Origin: JAGDMJ01 sp963809695
GTDB lineage: Bacteria; Bacteroidota; Ignavibacteria; UBA10030; UBA6906
Assembly (NCBI GenBank): GCA_963809695.1
Contig: CAWEKI010000011.1
Location: 1-64,000 of the forward strand
Direction: 5' to 3'
DNA length: 64,000 nt
The notes below the pieces were generated by a model. The model was given only the letters and a program-made list of their open reading frames with translations. It was not told the DNA's origin and did not search any database. Positions 10,387-19,212 of this stretch are shown one piece after another. Both the position numbers and the translations under genes were made by a program. Every line of letters begins with the position of its first letter. Within the stretch, counting starts at the first letter, position 1.

Positions 10387-10737
10387 TGCTCGTCCTTTCT
10401 GCCTATCCACACTCCTTCCCGCACGCCTTTTCTTATGTTGTTTTGAACGTTTTTGAAGAACGATTTGGTGGACCGTGTTGTTCTTGCAACGTCTCCATCA
10501 ATTCCGTTTTCCACGTACGTTCACCATGCAAGAGGAGGGGATTTGAAGGGCTGGCTGGGCTCGGTCACTGAACGAGGCAAATGCCTTGTGGATTTTTGGG
10601 GCGGTCACGATTGCCCCACGCCAAAGGTCATGAGTCCCAACGGACCCGTGCTGGAGACCACGCAATCGGTGATATCTATTCACAATCCAATCCATGGTCC
10701 AATTCCGGCGACCGGAAACCAGGGGGCAGAGGTAGCC
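10387..10737. other. Intergenic stretch or 5' leader without a supported gene
   Basis: About 350 bases between trxB and the cupredoxin-like gene. The downstream frame is open back to 10453, but that part has no signal-peptide character and no family similarity, while the ATG at 10738 starts a good signal peptide. I see no convincing terminator. Confidence 0.4.
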
Positions 10738-11556
10738 ATGGTGTGCTCCAAAGTTCAATTCTGGATGGTTCGTTTCTTCTTGCTCTTCTCGCTGCTCGGT
10801 TGGAACACGCTGGAGGGCGCCGAACCTGGATACAAGATCGTGGATGTACGGGATGGCGGGTTGATCCGCGGGACGGTGCGTATGTCAGGCAGCGCTTCAG
10901 ATTTCACAGTTCCCACAGGAAAAGACGACAAGATCTGCGGTCCCGCGGTGTTGCTCTCGAAACTCTCCACGGGACGAAACGGCGGAGTGAAAAACGCCGT
11001 TGTTTATATCGAGCAGATCGGCGAGGGAAAATCATTCGCTTCGGGCAAGAAGTATCTTTTGGATCAGAAGGAGTGCAAGTACACACCGCATGTCACGGTC
11101 TTGCCACATGGTGCGCCGTTGGAGATCGTGAACAGTGATCCGGTCCTGCACAATGTGCACATTTCGGAGCTCAGCTCGGGGAAGGCCTCCGTTGTGAATA
11201 TCGCTCAACCGATCAAAGGGCAGCGGACGGTCATTCAGGCATCCCGGATTCGTAAGCCCGGCTTTCTCGTTGCCACGTGCGATGCAGGGCATCCCTGGAT
11301 GAGCGCGTATATCATGGTGGCCGAGCACCCCTACTACTCTTTGACAGACAGAGACGGCAATTACTTCATCAGTGATATCCCGCCCGGAGACTACCGTCTC
11401 GTGATGTGGCACGAAGGGGTCAGGGTTTCAAGAATCGATTCAAGCAAAGGGAAAACCATTCGCTACGACTACGAAGAGCCTTATATGACGGAAAGTCTTG
11501 TGTCCGTTCAAAAAGGAAAGACGACTCGGGCCGATTTCCAGTTGCAGTTGCGGTAA
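10738..11556 (+). CDS. Exported cupredoxin-like protein with a C-terminal carboxypeptidase-regulatory-like domain
   Basis: Predicted periplasmic protein of about 272 aa starting with a signal peptide (VRFFLLFSLLGWNTLEGAEP). The central part resembles plastocyanin-like/methylamine-utilisation proteins: LHNVH and CDAGHPWMSAY supply a possible type 1 copper set (His, Cys, His, Met). The C-terminal part (SLTDRDGNYFISDIPPGDYRLVMWHEG) is a carboxypeptidase-regulatory-like beta-sandwich. In related proteins this arrangement is linked to electron transfer or copper binding; the role here is inferred. The start at 10738 is chosen for the signal peptide. Confidence 0.7.
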   Translation: MVCSKVQFWMVRFFLLFSLLGWNTLEGAEPGYKIVDVRDGGLIRGTVRMSGSASDFTVPTGKDDKICGPAVLLSKLSTGRNGGVKNAVVYIEQIGEGKSFASGKKYLLDQKECKYTPHVTVLPHGAPLEIVNSDPVLHNVHISELSSGKASVVNIAQPIKGQRTVIQASRIRKPGFLVATCDAGHPWMSAYIMVAEHPYYSLTDRDGNYFISDIPPGDYRLVMWHEGVRVSRIDSSKGKTIRYDYEEPYMTESLVSVQKGKTTRADFQLQLR

Positions 11557-11579
11557 GCCTTCCCTACAGATTCAGCATC

Positions 11580-11623
11580 AAAGTCCGGTTCTCGCCTTGG
11601 CGGGTACCGGACTTTGTGTCTTT
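11580..11623 (+). terminator. Hairpin after the cupredoxin-like gene
   Basis: Perfect 10-base arms AAAGTCCGGT (11580-11589) and ACCGGACTTT (11606-11615), followed by a weak T-rich stretch (GTGTCTTT). It lies 24 bases after the stop, so it probably ends that transcript and separates it from the heat-shock genes. Confidence 0.6.
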
Positions 11624-11844
11624 ATGGCAGACGCCTGCGACGGATTTGCAGATAGCGCGTGAGATAATGTCATGTATGGTGCGCCATCTTGACATGACGC
11701 TTCGGCCCCAGAATGTCCATGCATCGCTAACCCCTTATAAGATAATATACAACAGCGACACCCGAATTCTGGCACACGGATTGAGATTAGAGAGGGCGTA
11801 GAGATCCAACACCAAAAGAGAAATATCAATAAGGAGGAAACATA

Positions 11845-12276
11845 ATGGGACTGACAGTGTTCGATGACATTCTGAATCTGGAGCGAGAAATGGGAGGCCT
11901 TTTCCAGGGGTTCCCCGGAGGATCCGTTTCGGGAAGATTCCTTCGTTCCGGCCAGCATTACCCTTCCGTGAACATCTTTGACACCAGCGAGGACTTTGTG
12001 GTGCTTGCAGAACTGCCCGGTGTCGGGAAAGAAGACGTTCATATGACCCTCGACAACGGCCTGCTCACCATCAGCGGCGAGCGGAAAGACGGCACGACGC
12101 CGGACAAAGCCGAGTGGTTGCGGAAGGAGATCGGGACGGGGAGTTTTTCCCGGGTGATTGAACTGCCACGGCACGTTGACGGCGACCGGATTTCGGCAGA
12201 ATTGTCGGACGGAATCCTTCGGGTGGTTTTGCCCAAAGCCGAAGACGCAAAGCCTCGTGAAGTGAAAATAAAGTAG
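11845..12276 (+). CDS. Hsp20/alpha-crystallin small heat-shock protein 1
   Basis: ATP-independent holdase chaperone. The alpha-crystallin domain is complete: YPSVNIFDTSEDFVVLAELP, then GLLTISGERK, then the C-terminal GILRVVLPKAEDAKPREVKI with the conserved GxLxxxxPK pattern. Length is 143 aa. AAGGAGG lies just before the ATG. It is the first of three paralogous genes in a row with short gaps (18 and 24 bases), clearly one operon. Confidence 0.93.
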   Translation: MGLTVFDDILNLEREMGGLFQGFPGGSVSGRFLRSGQHYPSVNIFDTSEDFVVLAELPGVGKEDVHMTLDNGLLTISGERKDGTTPDKAEWLRKEIGTGSFSRVIELPRHVDGDRISAELSDGILRVVLPKAEDAKPREVKIK

Positions 12277-12294
12277 AACGCGGAGGAGCAGAAC

Positions 12295-12693
12295 ATGACA
12301 AACAACAAAGAAATTACTGTGACTCAAGGGAGTTCCGAGCCAGTCACGCGCCCGGATGGGCGTGAAGATCAGTATCTTCCCCCCCTTGCGGATATTTACG
12401 AAACCCAGGATGCCTATGTGATCAAGTTGGACATGCCGGGGGCGCAAAAAGAGAGCATACGGGTCCGTCTCGAGCGAGGCAACCTTACGGTCAGCGCTCC
12501 TGCAGTCGGGCGCGCACATCCAACCTGGACCGTTTTGCACGAGGAGACCCGCGCGACTGGTTTTTCGCGGGCGTTCTCTCTCGGGGAAGGGGTTGATCTG
12601 AAGAATGTGGACGCCCATTTTCAGGATGGGGTCCTCACCATCAAGCTCTTCAAGAACGAGGAGCTGAAACCCCGTGAGATTTCTATCCGATGA
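12295..12693 (+). CDS. Hsp20/alpha-crystallin small heat-shock protein 2
   Basis: Second paralogue of the operon, 132 aa, more divergent than its neighbours. The core is recognisable as YLPPLADIYETQDAYVIKLD and GVLTIKLFKNEELKPREISI. It lacks the classic acidic linker seen in the third copy, and its N-terminal arm is short and polar. The start has GGAGGA upstream. It may form mixed oligomers with the other two, which is inference only. Confidence 0.88.
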   Translation: MTNNKEITVTQGSSEPVTRPDGREDQYLPPLADIYETQDAYVIKLDMPGAQKESIRVRLERGNLTVSAPAVGRAHPTWTVLHEETRATGFSRAFSLGEGVDLKNVDAHFQDGVLTIKLFKNEELKPREISIR

Positions 12694-12717
12694 AGTATCC
12701 GAAAGGAGGGATTGAAT

Positions 12718-13185
12718 ATGGCTATCGTACGTTGGAACCCCGGCGGGGAACCTGCAAACGTCTCGACGGATATACTGAGCATGCAGCGGGAGATCAACAA
12801 GATGTTCGGGGATTTCTTCCGGACTGACCGCGACGAATCATCTCTGCTTGCTCGAGACTGGAAGCCTGCGGCGGACTTCGTTGAGGAGGATGATGCCTAT
12901 GTCGCAAAGGTTGAATTGCCCGGCGTCAGGAAAGACGATGTGAAGATCACGATGCAGGACAATGTGCTGACCATTCGCGGTGAGAAGAAGGAGGAGAAGA
13001 AGGGGAAGGAAGGGGGCGCGCATCGTGTTGAGCGGTTTTACGGCTCCTTCCAGCGGTCCTTTTCCCTGCCGGCGTCCGTCAACAGCAATGGGATCGAGGC
13101 GGAATACAAGGAGGGCATCCTGACGATCACCATGCCGAAGGCGGAAGAAGCCAAGCCGAGGCAAATCGAAGTCAAGGTGAAGTAA
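12718..13185 (+). CDS. Hsp20/alpha-crystallin small heat-shock protein 3
   Basis: Third paralogue, 155 aa from the ATG at 12718, which is preceded by AAAGGAGG; an in-frame TTG at 12712 is less likely. It has the canonical form: N-terminal arm with WNPGG, the domain start WKPAADFVEEDDAYVAKVE, VLTIRGEKKEEKK, and the end GILTITMPKAEEAKPRQIEV. Directly downstream are a terminator and then lon, so a chaperone and a protease gene stand side by side. Confidence 0.93.
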   Translation: MAIVRWNPGGEPANVSTDILSMQREINKMFGDFFRTDRDESSLLARDWKPAADFVEEDDAYVAKVELPGVRKDDVKITMQDNVLTIRGEKKEEKKGKEGGAHRVERFYGSFQRSFSLPASVNSNGIEAEYKEGILTITMPKAEEAKPRQIEVKVK

Positions 13186-13212
13186 TCGATACGACGATCA
13201 CCTCTAGCAAGG

Positions 13213-13260
13213 CGGGATTTGCAGGACTGGTGGGAGCCTGCAGAATCCCGTTCTTTTTTA
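13213..13260 (+). terminator. Intrinsic terminator of the small heat-shock operon
   Basis: GC-rich arms CGGGATTTGCAGG (13213-13225) and CCTGCAGAATCCCG (13237-13250) pair with one irregularity and are followed directly by TTCTTTTTTA. It lies between the third hsp20 stop and the ATG of lon. Confidence 0.8.
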
Positions 13261-13289
13261 TTTCATCCACTACTCGCGAGAAAGAGGAT

Positions 13290-15707
13290 ATGGCGCAAGA
13301 GAAAAAAAAGAAGGAAGTGGAGTCGGGGCCGATGTCCGTACCCAAAGCGATGCCTGTGTTGCCTCTCCGGAATTCCGTGTTCTTCCCCCGTCAGGTCATG
13401 CCGTTGACGGTCGGGAGGGAAAGCAGCATCAAAGTCATCGAGGAAGCGTCTCAGGGCGAAGGGATCCTGGTGATCGTGGCCCAGACAGACGAGTCAATCG
13501 AAAAGCCGAAGGAAACCGATATTCACTGGTTCGGGACCCTGGCCAAGATCTTGAAGACCTTCACGCTGGCCGACGGGACACGGAGTGTGCTTGTGCAGGG
13601 CATCCGGCGGGTCCAGCTTATCTCGATCCTTCATTCCGACCCGTACATCCGCGCTGTGGTGCGCGAACGCGAGGATATTCCAGGCACAGGGATGGAGATC
13701 GAAGCGATGGCAACCAATCTGAAGAGCCTCTTCAAGAAAGCGGTCGAGTTGTCACCGAACCTGAACGATGAACAGCTCTCCATCATTTTGAATATCAACG
13801 AGCCGGACGCCATCGCGGACATCATCGCGTCGGCGCTGCCGGTAAGCGTGCCGGAAAAGCAGCAGGTGCTGGAGAGCCTGGATGTCCGAAAGAGGCTTGA
13901 GCTCGCCATGCTGATCCTCACGAAGCTTGTGCAAAAACTGGAGCTCGGGACGAAGATCCAGTCCGAAGTTCAGGAAGAGATCAACAAATCTCAGAGGGAG
14001 TATTATCTTCGTGAACAACTGAAGGCCATCAAGAAAGAGCTCGGCGAGGATGAAGGGAACATGGATCAGAACGAGCTCAAGAAGCGGATCGAGAATGCCC
14101 ATCTGCCTGAGGACGTTTTGAAAGTCGTCAACAGGGAGGCGAAGAAGCTCGCCCAGATGAACCAGGCCTCCCCGGAATACACGGTCACGAGGAACTATCT
14201 CGATTGGATCCTGGATCTTCCGTGGAGCGTCAGCACGACGGATACGCTGGAGATCGGGAAGGCGCGCGAGGTTCTGGAGAGGGATCATCACGGGCTGCAG
14301 GAAGTGAAGAAGAGGATTCTCGAATACCTCGCCGTCCGGAAGTTGAAGAAGGATATGCGTGGGCCGATTCTGGTCTTTGTTGGCCCTCCCGGCGTCGGGA
14401 AGACTTCGCTGGGGCGCTCCATCGCCAATGCGCTCGGCAGGAAATTCGTGCGCATTTCGCTGGGAGGCGTGCATGACGAGGCCGAGATCCGCGGCCACAG
14501 GAGAACCTACATCGGTGCCTTGCCCGGGCGGATCATCCATGGGCTGAGGAGGGCTGGTTCGAACAATCCGGTCTTTATGCTGGACGAGATCGACAAGGTT
14601 GGCCAGGATTTCCGCGGAGACCCGTCTGCGGCGTTGCTCGAGGTCCTCGATCCGGAGCAGAATTTCTCATTCAGCGACCATTATCTTGAGGTGCCATTCG
14701 ACCTGTCGAAGGTAATGTTTATTGCGACCGCGAACATGATCGAGTCCGTGCCTCCGGCCCTCAGGGACCGGATGGAGATCATCGAGATACCGAGTTATGT
14801 CGTCGACGAGAAGAAGCACATCGCCCGGCGTTTCCTCCTTCCCAAACAGCTGGAGGAACATGGGTTGAAGGCCGATCAACTGGAGATCGACGATGAAACA
14901 ATGCGGGCCATCATCGAAGGGTATACCAGAGAGGCAGGCGTCCGCAATCTCGAACGGCGCATCGCGGCAGTTGCCCGCGGAGCGGTTCGGGAGATTGCCG
15001 AGGGAGCCAGAGAACGGGTTGTGGTCAAGAGGGATTCGCTGACGCGTTACCTGGGCCAGCAGAAGTTCTTCCCGGAGGTTTCCGAACGCATCAACCGGGC
15101 AGGGGTGGTCGTGGGTCTCGCCTGGACGCCGGTGGGAGGAGACATCCTGTTCATCGAGGCGACTCAGATGGAAGGGAATGGCAAGCTGATCCTCACCGGG
15201 CAACTCGGAGACGTGATGAAGGAATCGGCCCAGGCGGCGCTGAGCTACATTGCCGCAAACGCGAGGAAGCTCGGGATTTCGCCCGACTTCCGCTCGAAGA
15301 CGGATATCCATGTCCACGTCCCGGCAGGGGCGATTCCAAAGGACGGCCCGTCGGCGGGCATCACGATGCTGACGGCCCTGACATCGCTGCTGACCGGAAG
15401 GCTGGTGCGGAATGACCTGGCCATGACCGGGGAGATCACGCTGCGGGGTGCCGTGCTTCCGATTGGCGGCGTCAAGGAAAAAGTGCTTGCCGCGCACCGG
15501 GCGGGAGTCAAGACGATCATCCTCCCGGAGCGGAACAGGATCGACGTTGAGGAGATCCCGAAGGCCGCTTTTGAAGGCGGGCATACGATCCAGTTCCACT
15601 TCGCGAAGGAGATGAGCCAGGTCCTGGATCTGGCGCTCCTCTCGGAGGAAGAATCAAGGAACCAGGAAATGCCAAGGTTGGACCTTCAGCCGCTGGCAAT
15701 CAACTGA
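13290..15707 (+). CDS. lon: ATP-dependent protease Lon
   Basis: Hexameric AAA+ serine protease that degrades misfolded and regulatory proteins. N-terminal LON substrate-binding domain (VLPLRNSVFFPRQVMPLTV), coiled region EINKSQREYYLREQLKAI, Walker A GPPGVGKTS near residue 365, Walker B with MLDEIDKVGQD, and the protease domain with catalytic serine in KDGPSAGITM (near 687) and lysine in GGVKEKVLAA (near 729). Length is 805 aa from the ATG at 13290, which has a GAGAAAGAGG site upstream; the frame is open to a GTG at 13230 inside the terminator. It sits next to the Hsp20 operon but after a terminator, so it has its own promoter. Confidence 0.97.
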   Translation: MAQEKKKKEVESGPMSVPKAMPVLPLRNSVFFPRQVMPLTVGRESSIKVIEEASQGEGILVIVAQTDESIEKPKETDIHWFGTLAKILKTFTLADGTRSVLVQGIRRVQLISILHSDPYIRAVVREREDIPGTGMEIEAMATNLKSLFKKAVELSPNLNDEQLSIILNINEPDAIADIIASALPVSVPEKQQVLESLDVRKRLELAMLILTKLVQKLELGTKIQSEVQEEINKSQREYYLREQLKAIKKELGEDEGNMDQNELKKRIENAHLPEDVLKVVNREAKKLAQMNQASPEYTVTRNYLDWILDLPWSVSTTDTLEIGKAREVLERDHHGLQEVKKRILEYLAVRKLKKDMRGPILVFVGPPGVGKTSLGRSIANALGRKFVRISLGGVHDEAEIRGHRRTYIGALPGRIIHGLRRAGSNNPVFMLDEIDKVGQDFRGDPSAALLEVLDPEQNFSFSDHYLEVPFDLSKVMFIATANMIESVPPALRDRMEIIEIPSYVVDEKKHIARRFLLPKQLEEHGLKADQLEIDDETMRAIIEGYTREAGVRNLERRIAAVARGAVREIAEGARERVVVKRDSLTRYLGQQKFFPEVSERINRAGVVVGLAWTPVGGDILFIEATQMEGNGKLILTGQLGDVMKESAQAALSYIAANARKLGISPDFRSKTDIHVHVPAGAIPKDGPSAGITMLTALTSLLTGRLVRNDLAMTGEITLRGAVLPIGGVKEKVLAAHRAGVKTIILPERNRIDVEEIPKAAFEGGHTIQFHFAKEMSQVLDLALLSEEESRNQEMPRLDLQPLAIN

Positions 15708-15729
15708 CTGGTTGGGCTCAATTCGGAGA

Positions 15730-15765
15730 CCCGCACCTCCCGGAGAGGGGTGCGGGTTTTTTTCT
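15730..15765 (+). terminator. Intrinsic terminator of lon
   Basis: CCCGCACC (15730-15737) pairs with GGTGCGGG (15749-15756), followed by seven T residues. It lies 22 bases after the lon stop codon. Confidence 0.9.
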
Positions 15766-15937
15766 TTCGGGCGAAAGATACTGTAAGTGGTCCTGTATGG
15801 AATGCACCTTTTCTGCAAAAACCACCTCGCTGCGTGGGCTATCGGCGGATGACAGGGGACGCGGTTGACATTTGAACGCGAGTTTTGTATTATGGTGCGT
15901 AAAATCAATGACTTACAGCCCTTCAAAGGCACTCCCC

Positions 15938-16847
15938 ATGTCCAAATCCACCAAGTGGTTTCTGATCATACTCGGCAGTTCTGGCACTCATCGCGTTGGG
16001 ATTCGTTCTCGTTTTCATTTCCATGTTAGGCGATCAGACGGAATCGACTGAAACCGTCGTCACCGGTTCAGGTGACAAGATTGCCGTTGTGGAATTGAGA
16101 GGCGTGATCAGCTCATCCGAGGAAGTAAACCGCCAGATCAAGAAGTACCGGGAGAATCGTTCCGTCAAAGCCATCCTGCTGCATGTCGATTCGCCGGGAG
16201 GCGGGGTGGTCGCAAGCCAGGAAATGTACGAGGAAGTCCGAAAAACCCGTGATGGAGGGAAGCCGGTGGTCGTGTCCATGGGTTCGCTTGCGGCGAGCGG
16301 GGGGTACTACGTGGCATGCGGTGGTTCCAGGCTGGTGGCAAACCGGGGCACGTTGACCGCCAGCATCGGGGTGATTTCGGAATTTCTCCAATTGCGTGAC
16401 GCGCTCACGAAGCTGGGGATCGACGTCAAGACCATAAAATCCGGCCGGCTCAAGGATGCGGGTTCCCCCGTGCGGAAGATGAACGAAGAGGATGAGCGCT
16501 ATTTTCAATCCTTGATGGACGACGTCCATCAGCAGTTCATGGCGGTCGTGGAACGGGAGAGAAAGATGAGCCATGAAGAAGTCGCGGCGCTTGCTGATGG
16601 CCGCGTGTTCACCGGCGAGCAGGCCCTGACGATGGGGCTCATCGACACGATCGGGACGTATGAAGACGCTGTGAAGATTGCCGCCGAACTGGGGGGAATT
16701 CGCGGGGACCCTGCGATCGTGAAGGAGCGCAAGCGGCAATCCTGGCTGACTCCCGTTCTGGGGGACATGGGAGAAACGGTGAAAGATCTGAAACAGGAGC
16801 TTCTCGACCGGCCCATTCTCTCATACCGGTTTGCGGGACCCTACTGA
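15938..16847 (+). CDS. sppA: Signal peptide peptidase SppA, 36-kDa type, frameshifted near its start
   Basis: Membrane-anchored serine protease that digests cleaved signal peptides. The body from about 15975 is intact: VELRGVISSSEE, LHVDSPGGGVVAS, catalytic serine in GSLAASGGYY and the lysine in KSGRLKDAGS, giving a Ser/Lys dyad. The N-terminal anchor begins MSKSTKWFLIILG at ATG 15938 and continues as AVLALIALGFVLVFISMLG in another frame; one G appears to be missing near 15972-15974. The internal ATG at 16023 would make a protein without an anchor. Sequencing error is the simplest reading. Confidence 0.88.
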
Positions 16848-16928
16848 GCCGGGGTGACCGAATAGCAACTCCACCAACGATGAAGTGCTTCTGGACAGCG
16901 GCAACCACAACAATAGAGGAGGTGCACG

Positions 16929-17225
16929 TTGACTAAGGCGGATATCGTCGACACCATTGCCACCGCGACAGGGTTGACCAAAGTGGAGACGGAAGCGGTG
17001 GTTGACGGATTCATCTCCACAGTCATCAACGCGATGAAGGAGGGAAAGAACATCGAGATCCGGGGGTTTGGCAGCTACAAAGTGAAGAAGCGCAAAGGAA
17101 GAGTTGCCCGGAATCCGAGAACCGGCGAGCAGGTGATGGTGAGCGAACACTGGGTACCGCTGTTCAAGGTATCCAAGGAAGTGAAGTCCCTGGTGAACGA
17201 AAACCTGCAAAAAGGGAGCGCGTAG
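16929..17225 (+). CDS. HU/IHF-family DNA-binding protein
   Basis: Small nucleoid-associated protein of 98 aa that bends DNA. The family core is complete: TKADIVDTIATATGLTK, then EIRGFGSYKVKKRKGRVARN with the DNA-intercalating arm, then a C-terminal helix VSKEVKSLVNE. The start is TTG at 16929, supported by GAGGAGG just upstream and by the family N-terminus. The tip of the arm reads RNPRTGEQV, as in canonical HU/IHF. Confidence 0.93.
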   Translation: MTKADIVDTIATATGLTKVETEAVVDGFISTVINAMKEGKNIEIRGFGSYKVKKRKGRVARNPRTGEQVMVSEHWVPLFKVSKEVKSLVNENLQKGSA

Positions 17226-17231
17226 TCGGCG

Positions 17232-18110
17232 ATGGCGTTAGCAAGAATCGTCTGTGGTGCGTGTGGTGCCGGTATACCTGCCGTGGCGACGGCCTGTCCC
17301 AGGTGCGGAGTTGCCGTCGAGCTCCCGGTCCTTGACGCGGCGGGGGCCCCGCAGATCTGTACGCTCTGCGGTTTCCGGAATTCCCCGGATGCCGCCACCT
17401 GTGAATCATGCGGAGCGAGGCTGGCGGGGGTTGCCGCGGGCGGATCCGTTCAGCGAAAGGGGGCCGCTGAGAAGCCGGTCCGTCCGGCGTCTGCGCGTGC
17501 AAAAGGGGGTAGGCAGAAGAAGGAGGGAAGATCGCGATTTGAGCCGTGGCAGGTTGTCTCCGCTGTCGCGGTGCTTGCGCTGGTTGTGGTGGTGGTCTAT
17601 TTGTTGGTGCAGGGCGATCAGGGCTCCGCCCCGCGGACGGTTCCTTCGTCGGATCCCCAGGCTGCCGCGTCGATGGCACAGATCGATGCGTTGCAGCAGG
17701 CCGTGGATGCAAACCCGCGCGACACGGCCACCCGGTTGCGCCTGGCAAATCTCCTGCATGACCACGGCATGCTCCCCCGTGCCATCGACCATTACAACGA
17801 ATACCTGGAGCTCGAGCCGACGGATCCCAATGCCCGCGTGGACCTTGGCATCTGTTATGATCAGCTCGCCCTGCAGGATTCCCTCAATGCCCCGCGTTAT
17901 TTCGCGCTTGCGGTGCGCGAGATGGAAACGGTGGCGAAGAATTCGCCGACGCATCAGCCCGCGGCGTTCAATCTTGGCATCGTGAACCTGCACATGGGCA
18001 ATCTGGAAGACTCCAACAAGTGGTTCAAGCGCGCGGTGGAGTTGGACCGGAGTTCGGAGCTTGGGAAGCGGGCGCAAAACATCCTTCAACAACACACATT
18101 CCCCCAGTAA
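17232..18110 (+). CDS. Zinc-ribbon and TPR membrane protein
   Basis: 292 aa, not assigned to a named family. Two zinc-ribbon knuckles open the protein (CGACG...CPRCG and CTLCGFR...CESCG), followed by a low-complexity basic linker, one membrane segment (VVSAVAVLALVVVVVYLLVQ near residues 102-121) and at least three TPR-like helical repeats (DTATRLRLANLLHDHG, PNARVDLGICYDQLA, PAAFNLGIVNLHMG). The topology suggests a cytoplasmic ribbon and TPR repeats outside the membrane. It starts six bases after the HU-like gene, so they form one transcript. Function unknown. Confidence 0.8.
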   Translation: MALARIVCGACGAGIPAVATACPRCGVAVELPVLDAAGAPQICTLCGFRNSPDAATCESCGARLAGVAAGGSVQRKGAAEKPVRPASARAKGGRQKKEGRSRFEPWQVVSAVAVLALVVVVVYLLVQGDQGSAPRTVPSSDPQAAASMAQIDALQQAVDANPRDTATRLRLANLLHDHGMLPRAIDHYNEYLELEPTDPNARVDLGICYDQLALQDSLNAPRYFALAVREMETVAKNSPTHQPAAFNLGIVNLHMGNLEDSNKWFKRAVELDRSSELGKRAQNILQQHTFPQ

Positions 18111-18136
18111 CTTTCACGGACCGGAAAGGAGGTCTC

Positions 18137-18232
18137 ATGCCCAGCGGCAAAAAGCGTAAGCGTCACAAGATGGCGACGCACAAGCGGAAGAAGCGCTTGA
18201 GAAAGATGCGTCATAAGAAGAAGATGCGGTAG
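18137..18232 (+). CDS. 31-residue highly basic protein (AURKAIP1/COX24-like, probably ribosome-associated)
   Basis: Tiny protein with 19 Lys/Arg residues, starting MPSGKKRKRHKMATHKRKKR and ending with KKKMR. It is preceded by a very strong ribosome binding site (AAAGGAGG, 18125-18132). The KRKRHKMATHKRKKRLRKxRHKKK pattern, as I recall it, matches the AURKAIP1/COX24 domain found in mitochondrial small-subunit proteins and in short bacterial proteins of Bacteroidota and relatives. A ribosomal role is therefore likely but inferred. It is easily missed because of its size. Confidence 0.8.
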   Translation: MPSGKKRKRHKMATHKRKKRLRKMRHKKKMR

Positions 18233-18295
18233 GTTGCTTCTTTCGGCGGAAGTTAATATTTTGAAATGTTCACCCCTTTTTCCGAAGGATACTGT

Positions 18296-18691
18296 ATGAC
18301 AGAGAACAACGGGATGGTGAAGGGCCTGGTCATCGGTCTTCTGGCGGGAGGTGCGATCGGCGCGATCGTTGCGTTGCTGTATGCGCCGAAGAGCGGGAAG
18401 GAGTTGCGGGCGGACATCCGCGAAAAAGCGGATGACCTGGTGGGAGGAGCGGAGGAGTACCTCCATGCGGCAAAGTCGAAAGCCGGCGAGATCGTCAGCG
18501 AGGCAAAACGGCGCTCCGACCAGTTGATTTCGGAGGCAAAGAAGAAGGCGGACTCGCTGCTCGAGGACGCCGACAAAGTCATTTCCGACGCCCGTCAGAA
18601 GGTCGAACCGGTCGTGCAGGAGGGGACCAAAGTGAAGGATGCGATCAAGGCGGGTGTGGAAGCATTTAAAGAGGAGCGGCGCCGATCCTGA
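18296..18691 (+). CDS. YtxH-domain membrane protein
   Basis: 131 aa. A glycine-rich membrane segment (GLVIGLLAGGAIGAIVALLYAPKSGKE) is followed by a long, charged, Ala/Lys/Glu-rich helix (DDLVGGAEEYLHAAKSKAGE onwards) typical of YtxH/gas-vesicle-protein-like stress proteins. The start at 18296 (MTENNG) is preferred over 18266 because GAAGGA precedes it. The next gene encodes a similar membrane-plus-helix protein, and they probably act together in the envelope. Function unknown. Confidence 0.82.
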   Translation: MTENNGMVKGLVIGLLAGGAIGAIVALLYAPKSGKELRADIREKADDLVGGAEEYLHAAKSKAGEIVSEAKRRSDQLISEAKKKADSLLEDADKVISDARQKVEPVVQEGTKVKDAIKAGVEAFKEERRRS

Positions 18692-18719
18692 TCCGGGCAC
18701 CGCAAACAGGAGTCTTTCC

Positions 18720-19106
18720 GTGCAAGATCTGCTCACCATTGCTGAAATTCTGGCTCTCCTCTGTGTATCGGCACTCTGTGTCTATCTGATCGTCGTGCTC
18801 GCGCGTCTGAAAGAGACACTCGGCCATGTGGAGAAGGAAGTGAAGGATCTGGCGGCCCATGCACTGCCCATCCTCGAGAACACCGAATACATCACCGCGC
18901 GACTGAAGAGCGTTGCCGAGAACGTCGAAGATCAGGTGCTGACCGTGCGGGAGTCCATCGCGTCGATCAGGGAGATCGCCGACAATGTCGTCGCGCTCGA
19001 GCGAAAAATTCAGGAGCGGATCGAAGGGCCGGTGCTCGACGGCGTCTCTTATCTTTCTGCGATCGTCACCGGCATTCGAACATTCATCCAACGCGTCCGC
19101 AGTTAA
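18720..19106 (+). CDS. DUF948-like membrane protein
   Basis: About 128 aa from a GTG start with GGAG upstream. One N-terminal membrane helix (IAEILALLCVSALCVYLIVVL) is followed by an amphipathic, probably coiled-coil region (LKETLGHVEKEVKDLAAHAL; VRESIASIREIADNVVALER). The pairing of a YtxH-type gene with a DUF948-type gene is common in several phyla. The product is likely an inner-membrane protein with a cytoplasmic or periplasmic helical bundle; the role is unknown. Confidence 0.75.
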   Translation: MQDLLTIAEILALLCVSALCVYLIVVLARLKETLGHVEKEVKDLAAHALPILENTEYITARLKSVAENVEDQVLTVRESIASIREIADNVVALERKIQERIEGPVLDGVSYLSAIVTGIRTFIQRVRS

Positions 19107-19212
19107 GCGGGTGCACGTTTTCCTGACAGCACTGGCCGTGCCCGTCCGGGTGGCGGCCACGTGCTGTGCTGTCTCCCGCGCACACCAATGATTGGAAGGA
19201 ACCGACATTGCT

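Noticed and set aside
11770..11784. Sigma-54-like motif TGGCAC-N5-TTGA upstream of the first hsp20 gene
   Set aside because: The nearly invariant GC at -12 is GA here. The same defect occurs in a second match, so it may deserve a genome-wide look, but one cannot claim a promoter.
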